Shown here piece after piece: positions 1-9,458 of a DNA stretch of 64,000 bases (positions are counted from its first letter, which is position 1; every line of letters starts with the position of its first letter). Source of the DNA: Tritrichomonas foetus. Its lineage: Eukaryota > Parabasalia > Tritrichomonadida > Tritrichomonadidae. The DNA is taken from NCBI GenBank assembly GCA_001839685.1, contig MLAK01000509.1, forward strand, positions 66,636-130,635, written 5' to 3'. The notes below the pieces were generated by a model. That model was given only the letters and a program-made list of their open reading frames with translations. It was not told the DNA's origin and did not search any database. Both the position numbers and the translations under genes were made by a program.

Positions 1-336
1 ACTTAATAAAACTTGTGTATTTTCTTTTATTTCAAGTTTAGGTGCTAAAAATGTCCAGCATGTGTTTCCAAGATCTTGGTAAACGGCTCCACCACCAGTT
101 GGGCGACGAGCGAGTAAAATATTTTTCTCTTTCATGAATGGGAGATTACACTCTTTATATGGATTCTGATGTTTTCCAATTACAACAACTGGATCATTCC
201 TCCAAAGATATAAAATCTTTTCATCTGACTTAGGCTTATGAAGTAAGTCTAGTTCCTGGGCTAAATTCAAGTGAGGGTTGGTTGAGCTTGTTACCAAAAT
301 TCTATTAAAACGGGAAAAGTGTGATGTTTGGAGCAT
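1..336 (-). CDS. lplA: Lipoate-protein ligase A-like (3' end outside window)
   Basis: This reading frame runs off the left edge of the window; only the N-terminal 112 residues are visible. It joins lipoic acid to apoproteins. The segment RRPTGGGAVYQDLGN (about residues 77-91) is the biotin/lipoate ligase signature that binds the lipoyl-adenylate, and NLAQELDLL near residue 24 matches the first helix of LplA. Compared with bacterial LplA there are about 11 extra N-terminal residues, MLQTSHFSRFN, which look like a trichomonad hydrogenosomal presequence (ML start, Ser and Arg, an RF/N end). In trichomonads the expected substrate would be the hydrogenosomal glycine-cleavage H protein. The ATG at 336 is divergent from the gene at 458, so the two share about 120 bp of promoter. 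Family assignment is firm; the targeting is inferred. Confidence 0.8.
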   Translation of the reverse strand, partial: MLQTSHFSRFNRILVTSSTNPHLNLAQELDLLHKPKSDEKILYLWRNDPVVVIGKHQNPYKECNLPFMKEKNILLARRPTGGGAVYQDLGNTCWTFLAPKLEIKENTQVLLS

Positions 337-457
337 GCTGAAAACTATGAAAAACTGATAATCAAATTTGAATGGATATTTGGCTATTTATTTAGAAAAA
401 CAGACCAAATATCTCGTGAAAATAAATAACATTTCACCATTTCATTTCTTTCTGTTT

Positions 458-3250
458 ATGCTTGGCATCGACTCACTTTTCTGGAAACTTCATCCATCAA
501 CATCAAGTCAAGTAGAAATAAATGATGCATGGGGAAAATTATGTGATCTTTATCACCAGAAATCATCGATTCTCGAATTAATTACTATTTATGAAAACTC
601 AAATAGTTCATTTATTAGGACTCATTCTTTAGTCGGATTATCATATTGCTTAAAGAATCTATTTCATTCACTAGATTCAGCTGAAATCGATTTTTTTAGA
701 AATAAAATAACAGAATTTTATTTGAAAGAGACAGAAGAAGATAAAAAGGTGAAAAGTGCAGATATTATTTGTTTTTTTCTTGAGAAAACTAAGCAAACAT
801 GGACCTTACTTGATACTTGGATTGCTCAATGTTCTGTTGACTCTCCTTTTTATTTTAACATTCTTTTATATTATATTAGAATTACCAAAGATTCACAACT
901 TTTATTAAATAAGTTGTGTGAAGGTTTCCGAAGCAATCTCAAGTCCCAGTTAAATTCACTAGAAATTTTATTATACTTTGCACAAGATTTAAATATGATT
1001 AGTTTTTTTTCTGAACAAATCAAAACAACCATAGAATTGACATTTACAAATAATAATCCTTATTTCTTTTCACATCTTTTTAAAATTATGAATTTATATT
1101 ACTCAAAAATTTCCAGTATTTTTCCGATTCAGTCTTTTATCCCTTATATCTCAAATAAAAATTTAAGTAAAGCCAATTTGGTCTGTTTAAGAGATTTTGT
1201 AAATAATCATTTGTCTGATTTGAATCAAGGAGAAGTTTTGAATGTTTTTTGTCAGGAAATTGAACTTTCTAAATATTTGTTTGATGATGAATTTGAAGAT
1301 TTTTTTCCATTTAGTGAAGATTTAAATAGTATTATTCAAATTATTCCAAATGATACTATTCAACAAGTAATTTCTCAACTTTTATCAGAAGCAAGTAAAC
1401 CATCAACTCTAACAACGATAATTATAATAGAATCATTAGTAATCACAAAACTGAATCCACAAAATGCCACATGTGAAAAGCAAGAATGTTATAATATATT
1501 AACAAATATTTTAAAAATCGATGATTATTTATGCAGAAGAATGACTTTGGATTCGTTATATGAATTAAAAGATATTTTTAGCGATTTTTTTGATATTTCA
1601 ATTATTCGATTTTTGTGTCAATTTTCACTATCTACAGCAGAAACAGAAACTAATAACAATAGATATAAGACATGCTATAATTTAAATTTACTAATGAAAT
1701 TCATTCACATTACAAATGTTTCTTCTTTTGTGAATGAAATATGTGATTTTTGTTTCTGTTTTCTTCCAATTGGAAAAGAACAAGAAATATGCATCATTTT
1801 TGAAATATTTAATTTATTAATACAATTATATTTTCCTCATATGAATGAAATAATTCCAAAAATATATATAATTTTATGTAATTGTATTCAATCTCCTTCT
1901 GAAGACATCTGTTGTGTTTCATTTTGTTGTTTATTAGGCATTTTATATAAAAACTCAGAAATTTTTGCAGATGATTTAAACTGCTTCTTGAATTGTTCAA
2001 AAAATGTTTATTCTATATTTTTTATTAGTAATTTATTATCAAAGTATCCAGAAAAGGTTTCCCCATTTTTCCAGCAAAATATGGCTGAAATTATTCAAAT
2101 TTTGGAAACATCAACAATAACTCAATTAAGTCAAATAACTGCTTGGAAAACAGAAATAATTTTGTTTACATTTTATAAATTACTTGAATTATTAAATAAT
2201 GCATTAAAACATTATTTCATGTGTTTAGAAAATGAGGATGACACACTTTATCCAAGTATCAAAGTATTTACACAAATGCTTTTTCGGCAACTATCGCCGG
2301 ATTATCTTGAAAGAACGATTCCTAATTTTATAAATTTACTTCATAAATCAGTTCAACTAGACATTTATATCTATCAAATTTTAAATGACTTTGCTGGAAA
2401 TATTCGAAACCCATCCCATTTATTACCATTTTTGGAATATTCTATAAAGCAAATTGAATATTTTTTCACAAATAAAACTTGCATTCTTAATCGTGAAATT
2501 CGAGAATTACTCGATTCTTTTTGTGCTTTTATAAATTTATCCCTTGAAATTGATCAGAAATTGAAATATTTCAATCTAATTTTTCAATATCTAATTAATT
2601 TTTGTTTTATAAATTTGTCAACTAATATGAATTCTCCTGATGTGTTAATTACTTGTTTACAAATTCTCATTATTTGTGAACAAAAAATCTCTTTTGAAAA
2701 TGATTCGATTCCCATAATTATTGAATTGATTTCAAGTACAAATGATAATGTTTCTGATGCTGCAGCAAGTTTTGTCACGGTAATGATTCAAAACAATTTT
2801 GAATATTCCAAAACATTTCAACAAACTATTCACAAAAACTGTATTGAAAGATTAAATAATTGCAATGATCAAGAATTAGCAGAAAATTTAATATTTATTC
2901 TAATTAGTTTAGTTCCAGATGAATTCTCTTTAATAAAATCTATCTTAAATCACTTTCAAATCGGAATAAATACTTCTCTGATCCAACCTTGTTATTGCTG
3001 GTTACTTTCAATTCTAAATAGTTTATCGGAAGAAGATAAATTGCTTGCATATCGATCAATTGTGCAATTTGTTGTAACAGATATCAAGGACCTATTTGAA
3101 GAGAAAGAAATATCAATTGAACTATTGCGATCAATTTTATCTGTTATTTCAACAATCCCACAAGATATTATACAATCATCATTAAATAATAATTATCATA
3201 TGTATGTATTTTCATCCCATATTCAATACATAAATTCATTGTTAACCTAA
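458..3250 (+). CDS. Karyopherin-beta / HEAT-repeat transport receptor-like protein
   Basis: Predicted 930 residues, built throughout from amphipathic helices in HEAT/ARM style with many Leu, Ile and Phe. The N-terminal part (about residues 1-120) resembles the importin-beta N-terminus: a first helical pair with an Asn-rich turn, then IRTHSLVGLSYCLKN and a conserved-looking K-SADIICFFLEKTKQTW stretch, as in importin-4/5-type receptors. Such proteins carry cargo through nuclear pores in a Ran-dependent way. The open frame extends upstream to 368, but only through TTG; the first in-frame ATG is at 458 and is the likely start. Very AT-rich, as expected for a low-expression gene here. Exact receptor class is not recognisable; a general HEAT scaffold is the alternative. 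Confidence 0.5.
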   Translation: MLGIDSLFWKLHPSTSSQVEINDAWGKLCDLYHQKSSILELITIYENSNSSFIRTHSLVGLSYCLKNLFHSLDSAEIDFFRNKITEFYLKETEEDKKVKSADIICFFLEKTKQTWTLLDTWIAQCSVDSPFYFNILLYYIRITKDSQLLLNKLCEGFRSNLKSQLNSLEILLYFAQDLNMISFFSEQIKTTIELTFTNNNPYFFSHLFKIMNLYYSKISSIFPIQSFIPYISNKNLSKANLVCLRDFVNNHLSDLNQGEVLNVFCQEIELSKYLFDDEFEDFFPFSEDLNSIIQIIPNDTIQQVISQLLSEASKPSTLTTIIIIESLVITKLNPQNATCEKQECYNILTNILKIDDYLCRRMTLDSLYELKDIFSDFFDISIIRFLCQFSLSTAETETNNNRYKTCYNLNLLMKFIHITNVSSFVNEICDFCFCFLPIGKEQEICIIFEIFNLLIQLYFPHMNEIIPKIYIILCNCIQSPSEDICCVSFCCLLGILYKNSEIFADDLNCFLNCSKNVYSIFFISNLLSKYPEKVSPFFQQNMAEIIQILETSTITQLSQITAWKTEIILFTFYKLLELLNNALKHYFMCLENEDDTLYPSIKVFTQMLFRQLSPDYLERTIPNFINLLHKSVQLDIYIYQILNDFAGNIRNPSHLLPFLEYSIKQIEYFFTNKTCILNREIRELLDSFCAFINLSLEIDQKLKYFNLIFQYLINFCFINLSTNMNSPDVLITCLQILIICEQKISFENDSIPIIIELISSTNDNVSDAAASFVTVMIQNNFEYSKTFQQTIHKNCIERLNNCNDQELAENLIFILISLVPDEFSLIKSILNHFQIGINTSLIQPCYCWLLSILNSLSEEDKLLAYRSIVQFVVTDIKDLFEEKEISIELLRSILSVISTIPQDIIQSSLNNNYHMYVFSSHIQYINSLLT

Positions 3251-3585
3251 AAACAACCTATTACACAAAAAAAATATATGAATAAAAAGCATATTTATGG
3301 AACAGTAGATTAGTGTTCATAAAAATCACTTCAAACAAATCATGATAGTAAATCATGAAACAAAAATATGCGTGTTTCATAATAACTTTTATTATGATTG
3401 CAGTTCTAATATAAACAAAGTTAAAATAATGAATTTAGATAACATTTTTCCAGTTCATCCCACAGAATATGATATATATAAACTATAAATTGTTATAAAC
3501 TAAAAATTTGTAAAAATTTATGTTTCATATAGGTTTTATTGATATCTACAAATAATAATATATAATAAAAATCATGAAAAGAGAA
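3251..3585. other. Convergent intergenic spacer
   Basis: AT-rich spacer between two genes that end towards each other. I see only 3' flanking sequence with several TAAA-type poly(A) candidates and no gene. Confidence 0.6.
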
Positions 3586-5076
3586 TTAGCGAAGCCTTGT
3601 TCGACAAATCAAGCATCCGCAATTACATTCTATAAATCGATTTGGATCAACATCGAGTTCATAATTATAATGAAAACCAAGTTCTTCATTTGGGTATATG
3701 TTTCTTGTTGCAAAAAACGCAATTCGATGGAAAAGAGGAGATTCAACAGTACCGATTGAAATTTGAACCAAGTTTGGATCACATGAATGATTAATATACT
3801 TAGAAACATTTCCAACACGCGATGGATCAACGGTTAACATATCACAATCATCAACACCATAAGCATCTAAGTCAAAAAGGTAAGATTCCAAGTTATCATC
3901 ATATTCTCTTCCCATTATTTCAGCTACCAGTGGGTCGCTGATTACTTGTCCTAAATATTCGCAAACGAATGCGCCTCTTGGAATGAACTCCATAGTTCGA
4001 ACACCCCATCCAGATTTTGATTTTGATCGAATAACCATCAATTGAACACGTGATCGATTTTGAACAACTCTATTTTTACAATGAAGTTTATGACATAAAC
4101 ATTTTTCATTGCATTCTATAATTAAAGGTCGACATTCATTCAGTTCTTGAAGGTCTACTCGACCATCCTTAGTATAACACATGGTTCGTTGATTATCAGG
4201 GAAAGTTAAAATGTGACAATGACAACAATCACAATTCACACATTTGCATCCCTTATAAGTTGCTGGAATCGTATCGGGAAGTTCTAAATCTGCAATCCAT
4301 CGAATTTGTGGTGGACGCTGATCATCAAACTCATTAAAACAAGGAACAGGTGGTAATCCATGTGCCGGATTAAAGCCGTCTGATAAATCAGGTGAATAAA
4401 AAAATGGCATTTTTAAACTTTTTCGAATTCTTGGATTTAATATATAGTATCTTTGCTGCTCAGAAATATAATCTGGTAACTCATCGGCTGATACCGGGAC
4501 AAGAAGCTTCTGCTGTTCTTCTGTGAGTTTATCAGAATTGTTTGGCGGAAACGCTGGAAGCTCAATATTTTGTAATGGATTAGTTGGTAGTGTCCATAAA
4601 AGTGTGGATGGAAGTGATTCAGCCATTTCCGTTACTTCAATTCTCCCACTAAATGCATAAATTGGCTCGGCATTGTGTCGAGCAGCTTTTGTATGAAATG
4701 CTTGGATAATATCAACTTTCGCTTGAGGAAGGTGAATCCGGTTATGGTCTAAAATTATCTTCGGTGGAAATCCGGTAATTAGCGAAATGGCGCAAATCAC
4801 ATAAGGAACATCTTCGTGCTGGCATCTTTTAATACATTGATAAAGCAAAATCAGTCGCTGAGATCGTGGAATCGAGGTTGGATCGCCTGCGTTTTGTCTG
4901 AGTTGGACATAGAATGGATCGACGAGGTTGGTGTATAAAAACGATTGTACATTTTTCGGAAGTCTTTTCGTTACAAGCTTGAATTGTTCTAAAATACCGC
5001 ATTTTTCATGGGCCCAAGGAATTGTTGGGATTAGAAATGGAGTATCTGCGCAGTTTTCGCGCAGAGGAGTATCCAT
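3586..5076 (-). CDS. SUV39-type SET-domain histone methyltransferase
   Basis: 496 residues. A cysteine-rich pre-SET region lies at about 277-335 (CKCVNCDCCHC, then ECNEKCLC and CKNRVVQ). The SET domain covers about 343-472 with GWGVR (cofactor pocket), CEYLGQVIS, NHSCDPNL (429-436, S-adenosylmethionine-binding knot) and ELGFHYNYE. A post-SET zinc motif, CNCGCLIC, ends the protein. Pre-SET, SET and post-SET together define the SUV39/G9a branch, which methylates histone H3 lysine 9 in most eukaryotes. No chromodomain or ankyrin repeats are visible; residues 1-270 are unrecognised. The ATG at 5076 follows a TCATTCA initiator. Family is firm; H3K9 as substrate is inferred. Confidence 0.88.
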   Translation of the reverse strand: MDTPLRENCADTPFLIPTIPWAHEKCGILEQFKLVTKRLPKNVQSFLYTNLVDPFYVQLRQNAGDPTSIPRSQRLILLYQCIKRCQHEDVPYVICAISLITGFPPKIILDHNRIHLPQAKVDIIQAFHTKAARHNAEPIYAFSGRIEVTEMAESLPSTLLWTLPTNPLQNIELPAFPPNNSDKLTEEQQKLLVPVSADELPDYISEQQRYYILNPRIRKSLKMPFFYSPDLSDGFNPAHGLPPVPCFNEFDDQRPPQIRWIADLELPDTIPATYKGCKCVNCDCCHCHILTFPDNQRTMCYTKDGRVDLQELNECRPLIIECNEKCLCHKLHCKNRVVQNRSRVQLMVIRSKSKSGWGVRTMEFIPRGAFVCEYLGQVISDPLVAEIMGREYDDNLESYLFDLDAYGVDDCDMLTVDPSRVGNVSKYINHSCDPNLVQISIGTVESPLFHRIAFFATRNIYPNEELGFHYNYELDVDPNRFIECNCGCLICRTRLR

Positions 5077-5077
5077 T

Positions 5078-5084
5078 TGAATGA
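5078..5084 (-). promoter_or_regulatory. Initiator-like element of the SET gene
   Basis: On the coding strand TCATTCA stands directly before the ATG, matching the trichomonad initiator (TCA with the A as start site). A GACCGTTT/AAACGGTC octamer overlaps it at 5083-5090. Confidence 0.5.
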
Positions 5085-5267
5085 CCGTTTATAAATTGAA
5101 TTTTCGATTTTTCAAACATCAATTGATGAAAAACATGTTTTTCAGTATTCCATTCCTCAAAACCTTTCTGAAGAATTTTTTTAAAAATCAACATATCATT
5201 ATTTAAGTGTTGCTAATAGAGAAAAATGAATTGGATTTTAAATCAATTGTTGAGCTTTTATTATAAT

Positions 5268-5300
5268 ACCTTTTAATATTTATCATAAATATTAAAAGGT
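5268..5300. repeat. Perfect inverted repeat, 16-bp arms, 1-bp centre
   Basis: ACCTTTTAATATTTAT is followed by one C and then its exact reverse complement, ending in a T-rich tract. It could be a hairpin in RNA, a cruciform or a two-fold protein-binding site. It lies upstream of the SET gene start and downstream of nothing known. Confidence 0.85.
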
Positions 5301-5559
5301 TTTTTATTACCTATTCATTCATGAATTCCAGTAATTATGACTAAATAATAAATACAAATATAATCATTGGAAATAGTGGATGAAATAATTAACATTTATT
5401 AAAAACAAACATATCTTCTTTGTAGCAAAAACAAATATATACGAAATGTTTTTGCTTATATATTATATGGTAAATAGTATTGAGATGTATTTTCATTGAT
5501 TTGAAAATATTTAATTTTTTGGGTTTTTTTTTTTTAAAAAAAGGGGAAAAAAAAGAGCA

Positions 5560-8500
5560 TTATTCCCTTTTCTTCAAAACAGAGTCAATTTTGCTGGCAT
5601 AAAGGTGAATTCTATGTTTTGGATCATCAAATTTGTGTTTCATTGATTGGTACATTTCTTCTGATTTTCTCTTTCGAATATTCATTTTCTGTGATGGAAA
5701 CAGTTCACTCATTTTTTCATAAAACTCGGGGAATTTTGAAAAATCGCTAACTATTTCTTTAACATCACGATAAAATTTATTTTTGGATCTATTGATCATT
5801 GTTTTAATTGATGGCATTTCTTGTTGATATGAAGAAATGTCAACTGTTGATCCTGATGGAAATTCAGGGAATTTATCATCATATAATTCTGTGTATTCCT
5901 TCTTTAAAGATTCCAAAATTTTCCTTAATTCTTTATTAAATCCAGAAATTGGATTAACATCTCCTTTCTTCTTTTTGGGCTCATCTGGAAATCCAGAAGC
6001 AGATGACAAAGAAGAAATTGAAGAAGGTCCTGATGTGGAGGAAGAAGAAGATTTCTTTTTCTTCTTTGTAGACGAAGCTGATGAACTCAAATTCGTTGAA
6101 GAACTTGAATGTCCAGGATGTGAAGAGTGTGAAGAAGAGGAATGGGAAGAATGCGAATATGATGATGAATGTGATGAAGATGAGTGCGAGTGTGAAGAAC
6201 TCAATGAACCGTATTCTTTAAGTTTATTTTTTGCCTTTCGAATTTGTTCAACAACGTCTGGTGTAATTTGAAATTTAAATTGACCATTTGAATCTTCATG
6301 AACAAGTAAGAATGTATGTGATGGAATGTATCCAAGACTATTTGAATTATTTGGTTTTGATTTAACAATTTGTTTCCTTCTTCGTAATTTATCTTGGATT
6401 AATCTTTTTCTTTCAAAAAGAATTCTAGATTCAAAATCAAGAGTTTGTTGGCCAGAATCTGTAAAAACATTGGATTTCTTTCGTGTTTCCCCAATTTGAA
6501 ATTGAGATCTTTTCCATTCAACATGAACATCAACACCTGTTTCATTGAGGGCGATATGAATTAATTTGACAACTGTTCTTTTACCAACATTAGCATCAAA
6601 CCCATATTGTGTCCAGTCAATTGTTGTTGGAAAAGTACAAATTCCATAAGGAACAAGCTCTTTTGGATCACCTGATGATTGAAACTTTGGTTGTGTACGA
6701 GTTTGTTGTGAAGTAGAATCATCCTTTTCGTAAATGTCTTCTTCTTCTTCTTCAATTTGATCAGCATGCATCATTTCAAGTTCAATGTCATCAAGAAGAT
6801 TTCCATCATCGAAATCCTCGGTTTCTTCAATTCTTTCTTCAGTTGTTGAAATAAAGTTTAAGTTATTTTCAAAAGTTGCTTGGTATTGTTGTTTATATCG
6901 TTCTAAAGTTGCTTGGTATTCATTTCTTGGACCACGAGCATAAAACTCGGCGATTTTTGAACTTGGATCATCTTGTTTTTGTCGATTTGCAAGTTGTCTT
7001 AAAAGATCGACTTGCTTCCATCTTGGTTTTTCTTGAATCTGGGAAAGTGGAACACCAAGTGCCAACAATTTTTCTCTAAGAGCTTGAAGAGACAAAGTTC
7101 TTAAATCTGCAGTTGTACCTGCAAGTTGACGCTTATTAACCATAAGATCAGGATTTTCTGTCTTTTGTCTACGACTTTTCTTACGAAAAACAAGTTGACC
7201 ATCAGCATTTGTCATTTCAAGTGCATTTGAACGATAAGCACCGCAAAAGCTTGACGTTTTCGCCCATGGGGTTTTCATTAATTCAAGCTCAATCTTTTCT
7301 GCAACTCTTCTTGTCATTTCACCGTTTAATTTCTTAATTTGAAGGTAAAGACGAGGCGATGAAGTTAAAATATTAATTCCACTTTCTTTAAGCCTCCATT
7401 TTCCAATTAGCATTGACTGATAACTACAAACATTTTCAGGGGTTAAATTCAACTTTTGAAAATGTTGATCTAAATTTTCTTTTGGTTGTTTTTGCCAATA
7501 ACCATTTCCTTGTTCTCTAAAGAAATTGGCAAATGTTTTCAAAATTTTACGTAATTTTTGATCATTCGCTTCAGGGAAGTAATACTTTTGAATTTGTGTC
7601 ACTTGAACTCTTTTTCTCGCTTGAACTTGTGATGTTCCACGAAAAATGTTAATTAAAATAGCTTTCATGAAATCTTCTTGGAATCTTTGTGTCGTTTTCG
7701 AAGATGGAGCCATAACTTCTTCTATTGGTTCAAGCATTCCAGCACAGAAAATATTATCGTATCTTCTTATATAAAATTTAGGCGAATTTTTATCTTTAAT
7801 TAATAAAAAATCAGTATTTGTTTGATTATGTTGATAAATTGGCATTCGATACAACTGACAATATATAGATTGTACTGGTTTGTTTCTAGGAAGTTGTGCA
7901 ATAAAAGGAGATGCATCATTTGGTTCAAGAATTTTCAAATTCATGAAATTTTCAGAATATGGAGGAATATCATTATCATGTTGTTTATGCCAATAAGTGA
8001 TCATTAAAGTACCCATACCAATATTTAAAATAAATGATGGAAATTCAGTAGTATGTTCAACAACGATAATTCCACCATTTTTACCACTTAAACTCTCCAA
8101 ATCTTTTAAAAATGGTGATTCATTCTCCATTTTCGGCATTCGAATTGCATGAGTGACGGTCATTTCATGTTCGGTATCTGGATCAAAAACTGGATGATGA
8201 AAATGTTCAAAATCTGTAATATTTGGTTCAATTAATTCTAAAGATAAAGCTGGATCAGCATGTTGAATAACTTGGTCAACATTTGTTTGGTTGTCATTTA
8301 TCATTTGACTATAATAGTTACGTTTGGGATTAAGTAAATTTAAGCTATTCCATTCACGAATTGATCGTTCTTCACCTTGACCATTTTCTTGTTTATCAGT
8401 AAAAGCGATATATTTGTCACTTCGATCTAAAATTAATGGAACGTTCGGTATTTTATTAATGTCCCACATAACTGACCACTGGCCATGGTTTATAAGCTGG

Positions 8501-9273
8501 TTGAAATAGTAATCATCGGAATGAAGAATAGGCGTATTTTTAGTTGTTCGAATAGGCGCCTTAATATTATTGAACACTGGAACAATGTGAAGACCACGCT
8601 GATTAACTAAAGCGTTTGCTTCATTTCTATCTTGTGCATTTCTCATTCTTTTTTCTTGAATTTCTTTCATTAATAATTCTTCAAGATCAATGGCACTGGC
8701 AACTGTGCTGGCTACTCGTCTAATATGCTGTGGCTGTTGTGGTTTATTATTGGTGATCATTTGAGGAACTTGCCTTTTAATAGTTTGTTGCGAATTTGGT
8801 CGATTATTCATTTTGATCAATTGAAGCGGCTGTTCGTTTGCAAGAGTGAAACTCGGAAATGTGAATTCGTTTTTGTCTAAGTCTTTGAGAGGTTCGTCTG
8901 ATTGTGGTATTTTACTCGTAAAAGCAGATTGAGAGTGAACTGGCAGGATTTTGGTTTTCGAAAATTTTTTATTACGTTGAATTTGTATCATTGGCTGCTC
9001 GTGCTGGTCGGGTGCCTGTTTAGGTTGTGCATTTCGTCTGCTTTGTCGATGAGATTTGGTGGTTTGAGAGTTTTGCCTCCAGACATTGGCTTTGTAGCTA
9101 AAATCCTGAACAACATCGGAAATTTTGGGATCTACCGCGTAAATAACATCAGTGATTTTGAAAGTCATTTGATTTGATTTTAGACTTTTGATGTGAAAAG
9201 AAAGAGTGATTTTTCCAATTTGAGAACAACTAATGTCCCAGTTTTTCAATAGTGTAAATTTTTTTTCATTCAT
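5560..9273 (-). CDS. TAF1: TFIID subunit TAF1
   Basis: 1237 residues. TAF1 is the largest TFIID subunit and scaffolds promoter recognition. The conserved central TAF1 domain (DUF3591) spans about 375-765: PFLKDLESLSGKNGGIIV, then SFILNIGMGTLMITYWHK, the RRYDNIFCAGMLEP segment, and ADLRTLSLQALREKL followed by RWKQVDLLRQL, which closely match animal TAF1. An acidic stretch follows (about 810-852). Residues 1023-1090 are an extreme Ser/His tract with a poly-Lys block. The C-terminal helical part (about 1112-1215) resembles a degenerate bromodomain, without a clear acetyl-lysine-binding Asn. Classical TAF1 carries two bromodomains. Identity is firm; the bromodomain relic is a suggestion. Confidence 0.88.
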   Translation of the reverse strand: MNEKKFTLLKNWDISCSQIGKITLSFHIKSLKSNQMTFKITDVIYAVDPKISDVVQDFSYKANVWRQNSQTTKSHRQSRRNAQPKQAPDQHEQPMIQIQRNKKFSKTKILPVHSQSAFTSKIPQSDEPLKDLDKNEFTFPSFTLANEQPLQLIKMNNRPNSQQTIKRQVPQMITNNKPQQPQHIRRVASTVASAIDLEELLMKEIQEKRMRNAQDRNEANALVNQRGLHIVPVFNNIKAPIRTTKNTPILHSDDYYFNQLINHGQWSVMWDINKIPNVPLILDRSDKYIAFTDKQENGQGEERSIREWNSLNLLNPKRNYYSQMINDNQTNVDQVIQHADPALSLELIEPNITDFEHFHHPVFDPDTEHEMTVTHAIRMPKMENESPFLKDLESLSGKNGGIIVVEHTTEFPSFILNIGMGTLMITYWHKQHDNDIPPYSENFMNLKILEPNDASPFIAQLPRNKPVQSIYCQLYRMPIYQHNQTNTDFLLIKDKNSPKFYIRRYDNIFCAGMLEPIEEVMAPSSKTTQRFQEDFMKAILINIFRGTSQVQARKRVQVTQIQKYYFPEANDQKLRKILKTFANFFREQGNGYWQKQPKENLDQHFQKLNLTPENVCSYQSMLIGKWRLKESGINILTSSPRLYLQIKKLNGEMTRRVAEKIELELMKTPWAKTSSFCGAYRSNALEMTNADGQLVFRKKSRRQKTENPDLMVNKRQLAGTTADLRTLSLQALREKLLALGVPLSQIQEKPRWKQVDLLRQLANRQKQDDPSSKIAEFYARGPRNEYQATLERYKQQYQATFENNLNFISTTEERIEETEDFDDGNLLDDIELEMMHADQIEEEEEDIYEKDDSTSQQTRTQPKFQSSGDPKELVPYGICTFPTTIDWTQYGFDANVGKRTVVKLIHIALNETGVDVHVEWKRSQFQIGETRKKSNVFTDSGQQTLDFESRILFERKRLIQDKLRRRKQIVKSKPNNSNSLGYIPSHTFLLVHEDSNGQFKFQITPDVVEQIRKAKNKLKEYGSLSSSHSHSSSSHSSSYSHSSHSSSSHSSHPGHSSSSTNLSSSASSTKKKKKSSSSSTSGPSSISSLSSASGFPDEPKKKKGDVNPISGFNKELRKILESLKKEYTELYDDKFPEFPSGSTVDISSYQQEMPSIKTMINRSKNKFYRDVKEIVSDFSKFPEFYEKMSELFPSQKMNIRKRKSEEMYQSMKHKFDDPKHRIHLYASKIDSVLKKRE

Positions 9274-9458
9274 AAACTTTGACCACTTCCATAATTGGCA
9301 TGATGATCAATATATCGATCATCACATTTCAAAAATCCTTCAGTAAATCACCGATTATATAAAACTAACAGTAATAAAAATATTAAAATAGTTCAAAAAG
9401 AAAACATATTTACTAACAAAAAAAAAAAAAATACAATATAAATATATAAAACATCAAA

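Larger units (their letters stand above)
5077..5559. other. Intergenic spacer with a 33-bp palindrome
   Basis: Holds the 5' flank of the SET gene and the 3' flank of nothing else recognisable, apart from an unusually long perfect palindrome (listed separately). No further gene seen. Confidence 0.6.

Noticed and set aside
368..457. N-terminal extension of the karyopherin-like gene
   Set aside because: It depends on a TTG start. The first ATG in frame is at 458; the same reasoning shortened the frames at 11753, 16827, 22186, 27527, 35362, 39966, 49909, 57769 and 58106.
5837..6271. 144-codon plus-strand frame rich in Glu, Asp and Cys
   Set aside because: It is the antisense of the TAF1 Ser/His/Lys tract; its composition is explained fully by that.
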